Part shown: positions 52,774-61,973 of the stretch, piece by piece
Layout: each line of letters begins with the position of its first letter
Numbering within the stretch: the first letter of the stretch is position 1
Source: Bacteroidales bacterium
GTDB lineage: Bacteria > Bacteroidota > Bacteroidia > Bacteroidales > F082
DNA: 64,000 nt
NCBI GenBank assembly: GCA_023229245.1
Contig: JALNZU010000014.1
Coordinates: forward strand, 17,926-81,925
Direction of reading: 5' to 3'
Made by a program: the position numbers and the translations under genes
The notes under the pieces: model-generated
What the model saw: only the letters and a program-made list of their open reading frames with translations
The model's database searches: none
What the model was told of the DNA's origin: nothing

Positions 52774-54426
52774 ATGAAAACTAAAATATTAAAAATTAAC
52801 TCCAGGATAATGATAGCTATACTGATTGTAGCTAGTGTTATCTCTTGTAAGAAAATAACTAATCCGTTGGACAATATGCAGTTGCTTATCGACTATAATA
52901 TTGTCAAAACCACTATAGACGTACATATACGTGATGCTGCCACCGGCAAGCTGTTAGACAGGGAAACCAGTAAAATGGCTATGATCACTGTTTCTGGATC
53001 AGATGCGGAAGCAGTGGTTGATGTGTTGGGAATGGCACCCAAGAACAATAAATTTCCTGTGAATCAGGGAATTGCTAATATGGCTCTCTCACCTAAATCA
53101 CAATATATCCCTGATCAGAATAATGTGATAAGTTTTGCCTTAGGCATTGAGTTACCCGGTTACTTGCCGACTTCAAAACAAGTCAATATCAATCAGGCTG
53201 GTCGATCATTTATTACGCTTGAAGTGATCCCGGTAAATAACCCTCCTTCTGGTGTAAAAGTCAAGCAAGCTGCTGCAGCAGCTCAGACTGGCACCAACGG
53301 TAAGGTTGTTGCTCCTGCCACTGTCTCTGTTTCAGGAGGAGATGCTGCTGTACATATCCCTCAGGGTATAGTGATGCGCGATGCACAAGGAGGGTTGTTA
53401 ACCGGTAACCTGAATGTGACTTTAGTACATTTTGATCTTGGTAACTCTGCAGCTCAGGCAAGCTTCCCAGGAGGTATGTTGCCCAGGGTGAAAAAATCGG
53501 ATGGAAGTATCCAAAGCGGCATGTTTTATTCTGCCGGTTGCGTAGCTGTTGAAATAACAGATGATCAGGGAAAACAGGCCGCTACATTCAGCGATGGGAC
53601 ACTTGCTTTAACAACTGCTGTTTCAGAAGGAACCTTTAATCCGGTCAGTCAGACTAATATAACCGAAGGTGATATAGTACCCGTATGGAGCATGAGCGGA
53701 AACTCTGGCTTATGGAATGAAGAAGGATATTCTACAGTGAACCGGGAAAATGGAATATTAACTTTAACAACTGAGTTACCACACTTGTCTTACTATAGTT
53801 TTAATTGGTTTACAGGTACTTTATGTGAGGAAGGAAGACCCTTCCGGTTTACTACTGATCGACCTTTGGAAGGCTCATTCCTGATCAAGGGAAAAGTGTA
53901 TCGTCAGGAGGATAATTGTTATCTGAATACAATATTAATGTGGGCTACATCCGATCAACTTATTCCTACCAGTTGGGTGCCACAGGGTGTGGGAGTAAAC
54001 ATAGAATGGGATATGGAAAACTCACCTTTTTTACAACCATCGCCAGGCTCACAACCAACTTTTGTGGATGAATGGTGTGGCTCATCGCCTATTCCAGTAG
54101 AACTACTGATCAACGATGGTGGAGGGCTCACCACATTAACCGTTAGCGTTTCTTTGTATTGCCCTGATGATCCGGATGTAGTTATCAAACCCAGTTTCAT
54201 GGCTTATTACAGAAATATCAGCAATGACGGACCTGTAATTCCTGTTGAAATGGTAGAAGGAATAGCTACAGTATCAGGTATTTACTTAGGTGATACGTAT
54301 GAAATTTGGATGATATACGATGGTGAAGAATATACGACAGAGATAAATGTTACTCAGAATGAATATTCCTATATGGATGTAGAAATACCGGCTGATGTGT
54401 GTGATGAAGTGTTTGGAGGAAATTGA
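52774..54426 (+). CDS. Large lipoprotein of unknown function, beta-rich
   Basis: A 550-residue lipoprotein (lipobox VISC near residue 25). The mature chain is beta-rich. A Reg-like early domain (about residues 40-160) is followed by an Ala/Gln-rich linker near 167-178, then a domain with VSVSGGDAAVHIPQGIVM and GNLNVTLVHFDLG, and the segment WNEEGYSTVNRENGILTLT followed by ELPHLSYYSFNW. Two further small domains end the protein. It is co-oriented with the outer-membrane barrel gene 18 nt upstream. Function is unknown; a surface-exposed role is inferred from the lipobox. Confidence 0.72.
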   Translation: MKTKILKINSRIMIAILIVASVISCKKITNPLDNMQLLIDYNIVKTTIDVHIRDAATGKLLDRETSKMAMITVSGSDAEAVVDVLGMAPKNNKFPVNQGIANMALSPKSQYIPDQNNVISFALGIELPGYLPTSKQVNINQAGRSFITLEVIPVNNPPSGVKVKQAAAAAQTGTNGKVVAPATVSVSGGDAAVHIPQGIVMRDAQGGLLTGNLNVTLVHFDLGNSAAQASFPGGMLPRVKKSDGSIQSGMFYSAGCVAVEITDDQGKQAATFSDGTLALTTAVSEGTFNPVSQTNITEGDIVPVWSMSGNSGLWNEEGYSTVNRENGILTLTTELPHLSYYSFNWFTGTLCEEGRPFRFTTDRPLEGSFLIKGKVYRQEDNCYLNTILMWATSDQLIPTSWVPQGVGVNIEWDMENSPFLQPSPGSQPTFVDEWCGSSPIPVELLINDGGGLTTLTVSVSLYCPDDPDVVIKPSFMAYYRNISNDGPVIPVEMVEGIATVSGIYLGDTYEIWMIYDGEEYTTEINVTQNEYSYMDVEIPADVCDEVFGGN

Positions 54427-54467
54427 GGAATGGCACAATAAGATTCACCGTCATAAGAAGCAATAAA

Positions 54468-54499
54468 AAAAGGCTGTCTCAACTTTGAGACAGCCTTTT
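54468..54499. terminator. Bidirectional intrinsic terminator
   Basis: GGCTGTCTCAA pairs with TTGAGACAGCC around a two-base centre; the stem is flanked by A and T runs, so it has a T-tract on both strands. It sits between the converging lipoprotein and DUF2147 genes and can end transcription from either side. Confidence 0.9.
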
Positions 54500-54518
54500 G
54501 TTTCATTACGAAAATCAG

Positions 54519-54971
54519 TTATTGAACCCGTGTCCAATAGGTGTTCCTGCCAAGCAGCGAGATTCCAATATAACCCCTGATCTTCAGCTTATCTTTCCCT
54601 TCTAAACTCATATAACTGCGATAGGTCTTTCCATTACCAGCATCGTATATCTCCCCTCCCGACCATTCATTTTTCCCATCAAACGAAAAGCCTTTCAACA
54701 TTTCCATCCCTAAGGTTGGTAAGCTGCGCAATTTTGGGTCCGGATTTTTCTTGTCGGTTTTTGGTTTACCTGTTTCTTCATCAATAGGTTCTTTAAGCCA
54801 GGTGATCTTACCGTAAAATTTGCCTTCGCGTTGAAATATTTCAACCTGTGCATCCTTGTCTTCTGTAAGCCAGAGGCCTATCACATCGTTCGACTTGTGT
54901 TGTGCCTGCAAGTTCATGGCCGGAACAGCAATGATAAGGCTCAAAAAGAAAAGCATTGTTTTTACTCTCAT
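54519..54971 (-). CDS. DUF2147 family exported protein
   Basis: A 150-residue protein with a signal peptide ending NLQAQ. The DUF2147 features are IGLWLTEDKDAQVEIFQREG, GKITWLKEP, LLKGFSFDGKNEWSGGEIY (starting MEMLKGF) and YMSLEGKDKLKIRGYIG, ending RNTYWTRV. It is a lipocalin-like beta barrel of unknown ligand, common in Bacteroidota. It is single, with a strong terminator 19 nt beyond its stop. Confidence 0.9.
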   Translation of the reverse strand: MRVKTMLFFLSLIIAVPAMNLQAQHKSNDVIGLWLTEDKDAQVEIFQREGKFYGKITWLKEPIDEETGKPKTDKKNPDPKLRSLPTLGMEMLKGFSFDGKNEWSGGEIYDAGNGKTYRSYMSLEGKDKLKIRGYIGISLLGRNTYWTRVQ

Positions 54972-55114
54972 TGTTTTCGTGTTTAAGAGGTTAATGATTG
55001 TGTGAATTTCCTTCTGTGTTATACCTGTTAGAACAGTTGAAAAGTATAATTACAAAACCAAATATACAAATTCTTTAATATGAACGCTGTTTTTTAAAAA
55101 AAATAAGAGTTGCT

Positions 55115-56419
55115 TTATGCCTGAGCAGCTGTTTTCTTGGCGATAAATCTGTTATACAGCAGCAGACCTGCTATAGTGAGCACTCCTATTGAGCTAAAGA
55201 TCATCCACAATAATGCCGGTTTTTGCATGCCGTCAACAAAGCGAACATACAAAGCAGCACCTAAAACGCCTCCAATTCCGCTTCCGATCACACCATACAG
55301 GAAGGAATAACCTAAGTACAATGCTTTTTTATCTGGAGGGGCAATCAAGCCTACATAGGAGATGAACTTGGGATGTGCGGTCATTTCACCTATGGAAAAA
55401 ATGATCAAGCCGGCAATAAATACCCATGCATGCATTGAAACAGCTAGAATAGCCATGCCTAAAGTACCAATAGCAATACCAGCTATCATAGTTGGTAAAG
55501 GCTTGGTGTGTTTAACTATACTGGAGATGATCAGTTGCAGCGCAATAATGGTGCCTGCATTAATAACCGTTACATGTTCAGAATCAAATTGCCAGGTGAA
55601 TGAAATCCCTAAACTACTTAACAAACTGTTTACTGCGTTGTTAACCGGACTCATATCCACATACTCGGTCAGATACCAAAGTACAGTATCGAACATTTGA
55701 AAATATAATATCCAAAACATCGAATAAATGACGATCAGAACGACAAATCGTATGTCTTTTAAAACCATGATCACTCCTTCAAATACCCGTGCAATAGATT
55801 TGTCGCTGTTGCTATCTGGCTGAGAAGGCTCTTGATACACAAAAATATTTAGTACCAACAGCCATCCTGTTCCTATGGCAGCCATGATGAAAATCCAGGA
55901 CCATCCTAATCCTTTCAGATATGGGACTAAAATAAGCGGAAAAATAAATGCGCCCAGATTGATTGACCAATAGAATATCCCGAAACCAAGTCCGCTATTG
56001 CTTTCGTCGGTCTCTCGTGCGATAGTTCCTGAGATGATAGGTTTGAAAATACCAGCTCCTATAGCCATGATTATCAGACTGAAAAACACTAATCCGTATG
56101 AGGTGAATAAACTTGTTAAAAAATATCCCAGACTCATCACCGCAAAGGCAAGCATCAACAGTTTTCTGTAACCAAATCGGTCGGCAACAGCACCCGAAAT
56201 TATAGGCAATAGATAAAGTAATGGAGTGATAGTGCTTTTGATAATACCCACACTTTCTTTAGAAAATCCAAGACCGCCGGCATCAGTTTGTAATACTAAA
56301 TATACCGAAAGTATCGACATGACACCATAGTAGGAGCCTCGCTCGAAAAATTCCATGATGATCACAACCCAATAATTACGCGAAAACGAACGAAAACTTC
56401 CTTTTTTCTGTGTTGACAT
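55115..56419 (-). CDS. POT/PTR-like MFS transporter (probable peptide symporter)
   Basis: A 434-residue protein with about 12 hydrophobic segments. The ExxER motif of proton-dependent oligopeptide transporters appears in helix 1 (IIMEFFERGSYYGVMSIL). The helix 2-3 loop is ISGAVADRFGYRKLLM, and helix 4 has LIIMAIGAGIFKPIISG, as in the POT family. The family takes up di- and tripeptides with protons. General MFS annotation is the safe alternative because the later POT signature is not clear. Confidence 0.82.
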   Translation of the reverse strand: MSTQKKGSFRSFSRNYWVVIIMEFFERGSYYGVMSILSVYLVLQTDAGGLGFSKESVGIIKSTITPLLYLLPIISGAVADRFGYRKLLMLAFAVMSLGYFLTSLFTSYGLVFFSLIIMAIGAGIFKPIISGTIARETDESNSGLGFGIFYWSINLGAFIFPLILVPYLKGLGWSWIFIMAAIGTGWLLVLNIFVYQEPSQPDSNSDKSIARVFEGVIMVLKDIRFVVLIVIYSMFWILYFQMFDTVLWYLTEYVDMSPVNNAVNSLLSSLGISFTWQFDSEHVTVINAGTIIALQLIISSIVKHTKPLPTMIAGIAIGTLGMAILAVSMHAWVFIAGLIIFSIGEMTAHPKFISYVGLIAPPDKKALYLGYSFLYGVIGSGIGGVLGAALYVRFVDGMQKPALLWMIFSSIGVLTIAGLLLYNRFIAKKTAAQA

Positions 56420-56446
56420 GTATCAGAGATTAGTAAATGAAAGCCA

Positions 56447-56454
56447 CAAAAATA
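56447..56454 (-). promoter_or_regulatory. -7 box (TATTTTTG) of the POT-like transporter gene
   Basis: Exact TAnnTTTG on the minus strand, 27 nt before the start codon. Confidence 0.55.
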
Positions 56455-56498
56455 AAAAAAGATACCAGCCTGAGACAAGAATCATATTTTCCGGAAAA

Positions 56499-57338
56499 TC
56501 AGAAATTGAGTTCAACTTCTACTATAGAGAAGCCAGCAAAAACTCCTAAGCCCCCTTCAATATTGGAATAGACGGGAGTTGGCTCGGCAAAAGGATTGTC
56601 GCCTGCAAAGTTGTAAATGGATTGATGATAGGAGTAATAATGCACATCGGTAATAGCCAGATATAATAACAAAGTGGCTTGATCCCATACGTAGAACTGA
56701 TGTGTCTTATACGTAAAATACTCGCCATCATATCCTTTGTCGCTCACAAATTCTTCGCCTGTTTGCATATATATCTTGTCAATATACTTCTCATCGGGCT
56801 GATAGCCATACATATTTAATTGGCCGACTGTCATGCGATAATAATCTCCTTCACCGTCATAATCACGAAAACGAAGGTTCAGTATTCGAAAATTTTCAGA
56901 AGGAAAAGGACGGATGATACTTATAATTTCTATTTCAGGTGGTTCTTTGGATGGGATAGTGCACGAGGAGCTGACTTCTTCACCTGTTGAAGTACGGATA
57001 AATAATTCATAAGAACGGCCTTTTTTAACTATTAGATCGGTCGTCCAGTATCTTTTCTTGATGGGATCATACGATAATTTTACAGCTTCTTGGCCATAGC
57101 TGATTTGAACCAACGCATCGGGTACAGGCTCATTATCCCAATCGTCATAATTTCTGATGGAATATAAGGGTAAGCTACGCGTCAGTTGCAGAGTGATCGT
57201 ATCCACCTCAGGAGACAGATAGCTGACAACTACTAATTTGGGTTGTCCCGGATCAATTTCAACCTCCGAGATCATGCTGTCGCAGGAAGCAAGCAAAAGG
57301 AGACTAATCAAAGAAAAGATATGCATACATTTTTTCAT
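56499..57338 (-). CDS. DUF4249 lipoprotein, partner of TonB-dependent receptor
   Basis: A 279-residue lipoprotein (lipobox LASC near residue 19). It fits DUF4249: PKLVVVSYLSPEVDTITLQL near the start, VPDALVQISYG, then SYELFIRTSTGEEVSSSC followed by TIPSKEPPEI, and a late FAGDNPFAEPTPVYSNIEGG. The gene lies 4 nt after the receptor gene, the fixed arrangement for this family, so it is probably a surface lipoprotein working with the receptor, in the way SusD works with SusC (inference). The transported substrate is unknown. Confidence 0.9.
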   Translation of the reverse strand: MKKCMHIFSLISLLLLASCDSMISEVEIDPGQPKLVVVSYLSPEVDTITLQLTRSLPLYSIRNYDDWDNEPVPDALVQISYGQEAVKLSYDPIKKRYWTTDLIVKKGRSYELFIRTSTGEEVSSSCTIPSKEPPEIEIISIIRPFPSENFRILNLRFRDYDGEGDYYRMTVGQLNMYGYQPDEKYIDKIYMQTGEEFVSDKGYDGEYFTYKTHQFYVWDQATLLLYLAITDVHYYSYHQSIYNFAGDNPFAEPTPVYSNIEGGLGVFAGFSIVEVELNF

Positions 57339-57342
57339 AGCC

Positions 57343-59697
57343 CTAAAAATTGATGATATATGAAATGGACGGAATTATAGGAAAGATGCTGACTTGTTTG
57401 AGTTTGCTTACCTCATCGTGATTACCTAAATACTCATAATCAATAAAATAAAAGAATGGATTATGTCTGTTATAGGCATTGTATAAGCCTATTTCCCATG
57501 TTCTTGAATAGGTAGTTAGTTTTTTGTGAAACTGTATAGCTATATCAAGCCTATGATAGGGTTTCATACGATGTTCGTTTATTCCTCCATAATCATATAA
57601 ATCCCAATAATAGAAGTGTGTCATATACATGTCTGGACTAACTAACGGATCATGTTGATTAGCTGCAAACGTTGCTATGGGCAGAGTGATGGCATTACCG
57701 GTTCCATATACCCATGAGCCTGATAAGGTTATCTGATCACTATATTCGTGTATGATAACTATTGATATATCGTGGCGACGATCGTGCCTTGCCCAGAATT
57801 TTTTCCCAAAGTTAATCTCATCAAACTGTAGCTGTGTCCACGACAATGTATATCCGATCCAGCCGCTTGTTTTTCCGGATTTTTTTTGCAACAGCCACTC
57901 TATTCCGTAAGACTCTCCTTTGCCTGCTGTCACATTGTCTTGCCATGTAAAGCTCTGTGCTCCTGATGGATCGTCTAATAGCAGGAAGCTGGCACCTGGC
58001 TTATACCCTAAGATGTGTTTGCTGGTTTTGTAATAAGCTTCTACAGATAACTGTAGATCGTACTTTAGAATATCATTGGCAAGCCCGATCGAGACCTGTT
58101 CTGAATGTTGTGGAGCTATTCTGTCGGTCGACGGGACCCATAGATCAGTCGGCAACCCTATTCCGGTATTACTTAACAAGTGAATATGCTGATTCATAAC
58201 TGAATAAGCTGCTTTAACCGAAAGTCCTGGTCGAAGCAGATAATTGGCAGAAAGTCGTGGCTCGGGTGAGAAATAGTGAGCCTTATCAGCTACGAAATGT
58301 GCCATGCGAAAGCCTGCATTGATCTGTAGCTCACCATTGATATTGAAATGATTTTCAAGATAAACTCCACTTTCAAACGAATTATATGCGATAGTACTGC
58401 TAAAGTCGAGCAGGGTGTTGGTTTCTGTTTCTACTATGGCACTTGGCAGGAAATAATGATGGGTTGTCTGTGCTCCCGCTCTTGCCGAATAAAAGGGAGA
58501 ATGATGATATTCTATGTCGTATTTTATACCTATATCACGGATACCACTTTTATATTCCAGGCTGTATTTGTCGTACGAACTTTCGTATTCGTTGAAGATA
58601 TTGAGGTTATAATCACTAAAGATCAGGGAAGTATTACTGAATATTCGGCTGTTGAACAGATGGTTCCATCTGAGGGTTGCCGTTTTGTTTTGCCAGTATA
58701 GACCCCCTTTTTCTTTCCATGTATCATATTTGCTGGAGAAATGAAATTTGTCGCGCCCAAAATATCCACTCAGATAAAGTTTGTTTTTTGGCCCGAAATC
58801 ATAATTTAGTTTCGCATTGAGATCATAGAAATAATATCCTCCCATTTCTTCTGCCGTAATAAAGGGTCGAATTAATGCGTCAATATATGTCCTTCTTCCT
58901 GAGAGCAGGAAAGAAGATTTTTCTTTGATGACAGGGCCTTCTAAAGTCAATCGTGACGAGATGAAACCAATGCCGGCATTTCCGCTGATTTTTTCTTTGT
59001 TTCCGTCTTTCATCGTCATTTCTACTACTGACGACAACCGCCCTCCATGTCGGGCAGGGAATCCGCCTTTTGTCAATTCGATACTTTTAATGGCATCGCC
59101 GTTAAATACTGAAAAGAACCCAAACAAGTGTGAGGCATTATACACAGGTGCATCGTCGAGTATAATCAGGTTTTGATCCGGGCCTCCTCCTCTGACGTAA
59201 AGGCCACTGCTACCCTCGCTTCCCTTTTGAACCCCCGGCATCAACTGCAACGCTTTGAATACATCCTTCTCACCTAAAAGAGCTGGAATAGTTTGTATCT
59301 GCTTCACTGGTACACTGATCATGCTCATCTGGCTGTTTTCTGTCAACCGCTCTATCCTATCAGCCGTAACTTCTACCTCTTTTAAAGTAATGCTGCCTTC
59401 AAGCTCTACATCATATACTAAAGCAGTAGTCAGATTGAGATCTAATTCATGGGTTTGATAGCCTATAAAAGAAAAACTGATCGAATAGGTACCCGGAGGC
59501 AGACTGATAGAGTAAAACCCATAGTTGTTGGTACTGGTTCCAATCCGCTGCTCTGGTAAATAAACATTTACACCAGGTAAAAGCTCACGACTTCCTTTTT
59601 CTCGTACATAGCCACTGATAGTCAGTCGGTTTTGTGCGAAAATAAAATGCATGCCGGAAAAAATAAAAAGTACAAAAAAGATAATTTGTTTTTTCAT
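57343..59697 (-). CDS. TonB-dependent receptor with N-terminal carboxypeptidase-like domain
   Basis: A 784-residue outer-membrane receptor. After the signal peptide (ending FIFAQ) there is a CarboxypepD_reg-like domain (LTISGYVREKGSRELLPGVN; GTYSISFSFIGYQTHEL). The plug follows with VKQIQTIPALLGEKDVFKAL and GLYVRGGGPDQNLIILDDAP, and then a 22-strand-type barrel ending in ISYIINF. The start at 59697 (MKKQIIFF) is chosen over an ATG 17 codons upstream, which would put a non-signal extension before the signal peptide. It forms an operon with the DUF4249 gene. Confidence 0.93.
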   Translation of the reverse strand: MKKQIIFFVLFIFSGMHFIFAQNRLTISGYVREKGSRELLPGVNVYLPEQRIGTSTNNYGFYSISLPPGTYSISFSFIGYQTHELDLNLTTALVYDVELEGSITLKEVEVTADRIERLTENSQMSMISVPVKQIQTIPALLGEKDVFKALQLMPGVQKGSEGSSGLYVRGGGPDQNLIILDDAPVYNASHLFGFFSVFNGDAIKSIELTKGGFPARHGGRLSSVVEMTMKDGNKEKISGNAGIGFISSRLTLEGPVIKEKSSFLLSGRRTYIDALIRPFITAEEMGGYYFYDLNAKLNYDFGPKNKLYLSGYFGRDKFHFSSKYDTWKEKGGLYWQNKTATLRWNHLFNSRIFSNTSLIFSDYNLNIFNEYESSYDKYSLEYKSGIRDIGIKYDIEYHHSPFYSARAGAQTTHHYFLPSAIVETETNTLLDFSSTIAYNSFESGVYLENHFNINGELQINAGFRMAHFVADKAHYFSPEPRLSANYLLRPGLSVKAAYSVMNQHIHLLSNTGIGLPTDLWVPSTDRIAPQHSEQVSIGLANDILKYDLQLSVEAYYKTSKHILGYKPGASFLLLDDPSGAQSFTWQDNVTAGKGESYGIEWLLQKKSGKTSGWIGYTLSWTQLQFDEINFGKKFWARHDRRHDISIVIIHEYSDQITLSGSWVYGTGNAITLPIATFAANQHDPLVSPDMYMTHFYYWDLYDYGGINEHRMKPYHRLDIAIQFHKKLTTYSRTWEIGLYNAYNRHNPFFYFIDYEYLGNHDEVSKLKQVSIFPIIPSISYIINF

Positions 59698-60005
59698 AAC
59701 AAATGCTTTGTGATAAAGATACAAGCAAATATAGACCAGATGATCCACACGAAATAGTGGTGCATCATTATTCTCTATTGATTTGCAAAGATGGCTTTTT
59801 TAAGGTATTAAAAATATTTTAGCAGATAGTTTCATGATACTTTTATACTAGTAGCAACACTTTATCGGGATAGTCAACACAGATTATTTTCATCCTTTAA
59901 AAAAACTTCGTATTATTGTGATCAATTAGTGGAGACCAGAAACCACTCTAAAAAACGGGGCAGAACCGAAAAGCCATAAGAGTAGGAAATGTTAATCTAT
60001 TTTGT
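59698..60005. other. 308-nt intergenic region between divergent receptor and TRL-like genes
   Basis: It holds the receptor -7 box (59726-59733) on the minus strand. The rest is AT-rich with only a weak AGTGG/CCACT pairing near 59930-59950. No tRNA or reading frame was supported, although TRL-like genes are named for a tRNA-linked locus. Confidence 0.5.
59726..59733 (-). promoter_or_regulatory. -7 box (TATATTTG) of the TonB receptor operon
   Basis: Exact TAnnTTTG on the minus strand, 28 nt before the chosen receptor start at 59697. Confidence 0.55.
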
Positions 60006-60290
60006 ATGCGTAAAAAAATCAACAAGTTTTTCGCTTTATTGGCAGCAATTGCCTTGTTAACAAGCTGTTCTCTAACCTTACCAGTTACGGCAACCAGCAA
60101 TCCGATTGGGACTAAAGTAGGCACAGCACAAGCTACTGGATTTTTAGGTATTTTATTTTTTGATGCCGATGCCAGTATTCAAACAGCCGCTAAAAATGGC
60201 GGGATCACAAAAATCTCAACAGTAGACCTGAAGCAAAAAAACGTGCTTAATCTGGTCATTACCTATGAAACCATAGTAACTGGTGAGTAA
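60006..60290 (+). CDS. TRL-like family small lipoprotein
   Basis: A 94-residue lipoprotein (lipobox LTSC near residue 21). The mature part matches the TRL-like family: GTKVGTAQATGFLGILFFD, then DASIQTAAKNGGITKISTVD, with a closing strand NLVITYETIVTG. Function is unknown. A strong terminator follows 14 nt after the stop, so it is a single-gene transcript. Confidence 0.8.
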   Translation: MRKKINKFFALLAAIALLTSCSLTLPVTATSNPIGTKVGTAQATGFLGILFFDADASIQTAAKNGGITKISTVDLKQKNVLNLVITYETIVTGE

Positions 60291-60304
60291 ATGTATTCTA
60301 AATG

Positions 60305-60342
60305 AAAATAAACAGGAAGCAAACCTTCCTGTTTATTTTTTT
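60305..60342 (+). terminator. Intrinsic terminator after the TRL-like gene
   Basis: AAATAAACAGGAAG pairs with CTTCCTGTTTATTT around CAAAC, followed by a T-run. Confidence 0.9.
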
Positions 60343-60448
60343 AAAAAACAATCATACCAAAACCCTTTAAGGATCATCTAATCGTTTCTTGCTAAAAACA
60401 AAAGCATATCAGTTGATTATCAATAAAATACCTAATGTCAAGGATTAT

Positions 60449-60991
60449 ATGATCGCTAAAAGGATAGTTTTGTTAGTGCTGGTTATGAGTATGTTTACAG
60501 GCTGTTTGTCCATCAAGCCGGCCAGCATACGAACAGGTAAAACTGATGTAGCAAGCTTTTATGCTGGTGAAGAAGGAACACAATACTTTATAAAACCGGC
60601 ACGGTTTTCTTCGGCTGAAAAACACAAACAAATATCCATCGATTTCACATTCAGATATAAACCAACAGCAATACCCGATTCGGTAATCATGAATTTTTCA
60701 ATGGTAGCGCCGGCAATTTATCACCGGATTGATCGCTTGGTGATCTCAAATACAGGTGCTTCAGCTGAAGCTTGTTCGGTAGAACTTCTTTTCCATGAAA
60801 ATCATAAAAAACAATTTGTTTCCCGGTTCACTTCCAAAATCAGCTTTACTGATTTTAAGGCTGTGTTTGCCTATGGGGATGATTGGGTGCTCAACGTTTA
60901 TACAACAGAGCAGCCTGTACTTTATCAGCCCGATAAAAAAACACGAAAAACTTTTATAAGACTACAGGACTCTTTGTTTCGGTTTATTTGA
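60449..60991 (+). CDS. Lipoprotein of unknown function
   Basis: A 180-residue lipoprotein when started at ATG 60449 (MIAKRIVLLVLV), with lipobox FTGC. A TTG start 20 codons upstream would put a soluble extension before the signal peptide and is rejected; AAGGA lies just ahead of the chosen ATG. The mature part is beta-rich (QISIDFTFRYKP; SVELLFHENHKKQFVSRFT). Not recognised. The stop is 29 nt from the end of the convergent hypothetical gene. Confidence 0.7.
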   Translation: MIAKRIVLLVLVMSMFTGCLSIKPASIRTGKTDVASFYAGEEGTQYFIKPARFSSAEKHKQISIDFTFRYKPTAIPDSVIMNFSMVAPAIYHRIDRLVISNTGASAEACSVELLFHENHKKQFVSRFTSKISFTDFKAVFAYGDDWVLNVYTTEQPVLYQPDKKTRKTFIRLQDSLFRFI

Positions 60992-61020
60992 CCTCAACAG
61001 TAAAGGAAAAATCCATTTCT

Positions 61021-61716
61021 TTACCTGGTTTGAAATTTTGACAATACCATATAATCTTGTAGTTTTCCTTTTTTGTCGTAGGTCTCGCTTCGTACAACAC
61101 CGGATGAGTTTGATACCCATTCGATTACAGATAGCTGTGTTTTAGCGAATCCAACTTTGCTCTGGAGGGTGTACGATATTTTTGTGGCATCGAAAGTGCC
61201 TGCCGGAACTGTAACCGATTCATTGGTAATTACCTGCCGGTCTAATATATCTACAGAAACACTCATTATTTTCATGCCTTGCATGCTTATAGCTATTGTC
61301 AGGTTAGCATCGGGTAGTGTTGTGCCAGGATTCAATACCGACGGATACTGAATACCATCGTTTTTGATTTCGATATCCATATCTTCATATTGTCTCAGAT
61401 CAATATTCATCTGCTGCAAAAAATCACTCATATCCATATATAAGACTCCATTTTCGCATCTATAGGTTAGTGTACCATTCAATTCATTTTTTCTTTTATC
61501 TACAGTATGTATTTCGATAAGTAATTCATGGCCTGTGTTAGTGGAAGAATACTCTTTAATATATGCGTTGGTAGTAGATTCAAGCTTGTTCTTTGAATTG
61601 AAATTTTGTTGCTCCCACATAGTCCCTTCCTGCATTGAAAAATATTCAGGACAGGATTGAGAAAAAGATAATACACTGATTAACAGTATAGGTAAGATAA
61701 TTAGTACTTTTTTCAT
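61021..61716 (-). CDS. Exported protein of unknown function (DUF3108-like)
   Basis: A 231-residue protein with a signal peptide ending LSFSQ. The mature part has the pattern of periplasmic beta-sandwich proteins such as DUF3108/TapB-like ones: MQEGTMWEQQNFNSKNKLES at the start, VTVPAGTFDATKISYTLQSK later, and closing IEWVSNSSGVVRSETYDKKG. Family assignment is by pattern only. It is single, and 257 nt separate its start from the end of the large right-edge gene. Confidence 0.72.
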   Translation of the reverse strand: MKKVLIILPILLISVLSFSQSCPEYFSMQEGTMWEQQNFNSKNKLESTTNAYIKEYSSTNTGHELLIEIHTVDKRKNELNGTLTYRCENGVLYMDMSDFLQQMNIDLRQYEDMDIEIKNDGIQYPSVLNPGTTLPDANLTIAISMQGMKIMSVSVDILDRQVITNESVTVPAGTFDATKISYTLQSKVGFAKTQLSVIEWVSNSSGVVRSETYDKKGKLQDYMVLSKFQTR

Positions 61717-61854
61717 GGATAGATAAATTTGTTTTTATTTTGATCAGTTTATATTTCAGTATCCTACATATTGATCCATCAGGACATATGAAGACCACCT
61801 ATATACGTATAGGTTTCTTCAAGTAAATACCAATAATGTATTTCTATGTATAAG

Positions 61855-61891
61855 ATTTTGTAAGCATCATTTTTTATGATGCTTACAAAAT
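61855..61891. repeat. Perfect 16-bp inverted repeat between two minus-strand genes
   Basis: ATTTTGTAAGCATCAT pairs with ATGATGCTTACAAAAT around TTTTT. It lies 82 nt beyond the stop of the large right-edge gene and so may end or protect its message, but no T-run follows the stem on the minus strand. A terminator with an unusual tail or an operator for the next gene are both possible. Confidence 0.6.
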
Positions 61892-61973
61892 CCCGTACCT
61901 GATTCAGATCAGATTTATATGCAAAAAACTTCGATAAAGGTAATCATTGTATGCACGCAAAGCCTGAAAGAAC

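Noticed and set aside
59698..60005. A tRNA gene next to the TRL-like gene
   Set aside because: No cloverleaf arms or GTTCGA-type T-loop could be found in the gap.
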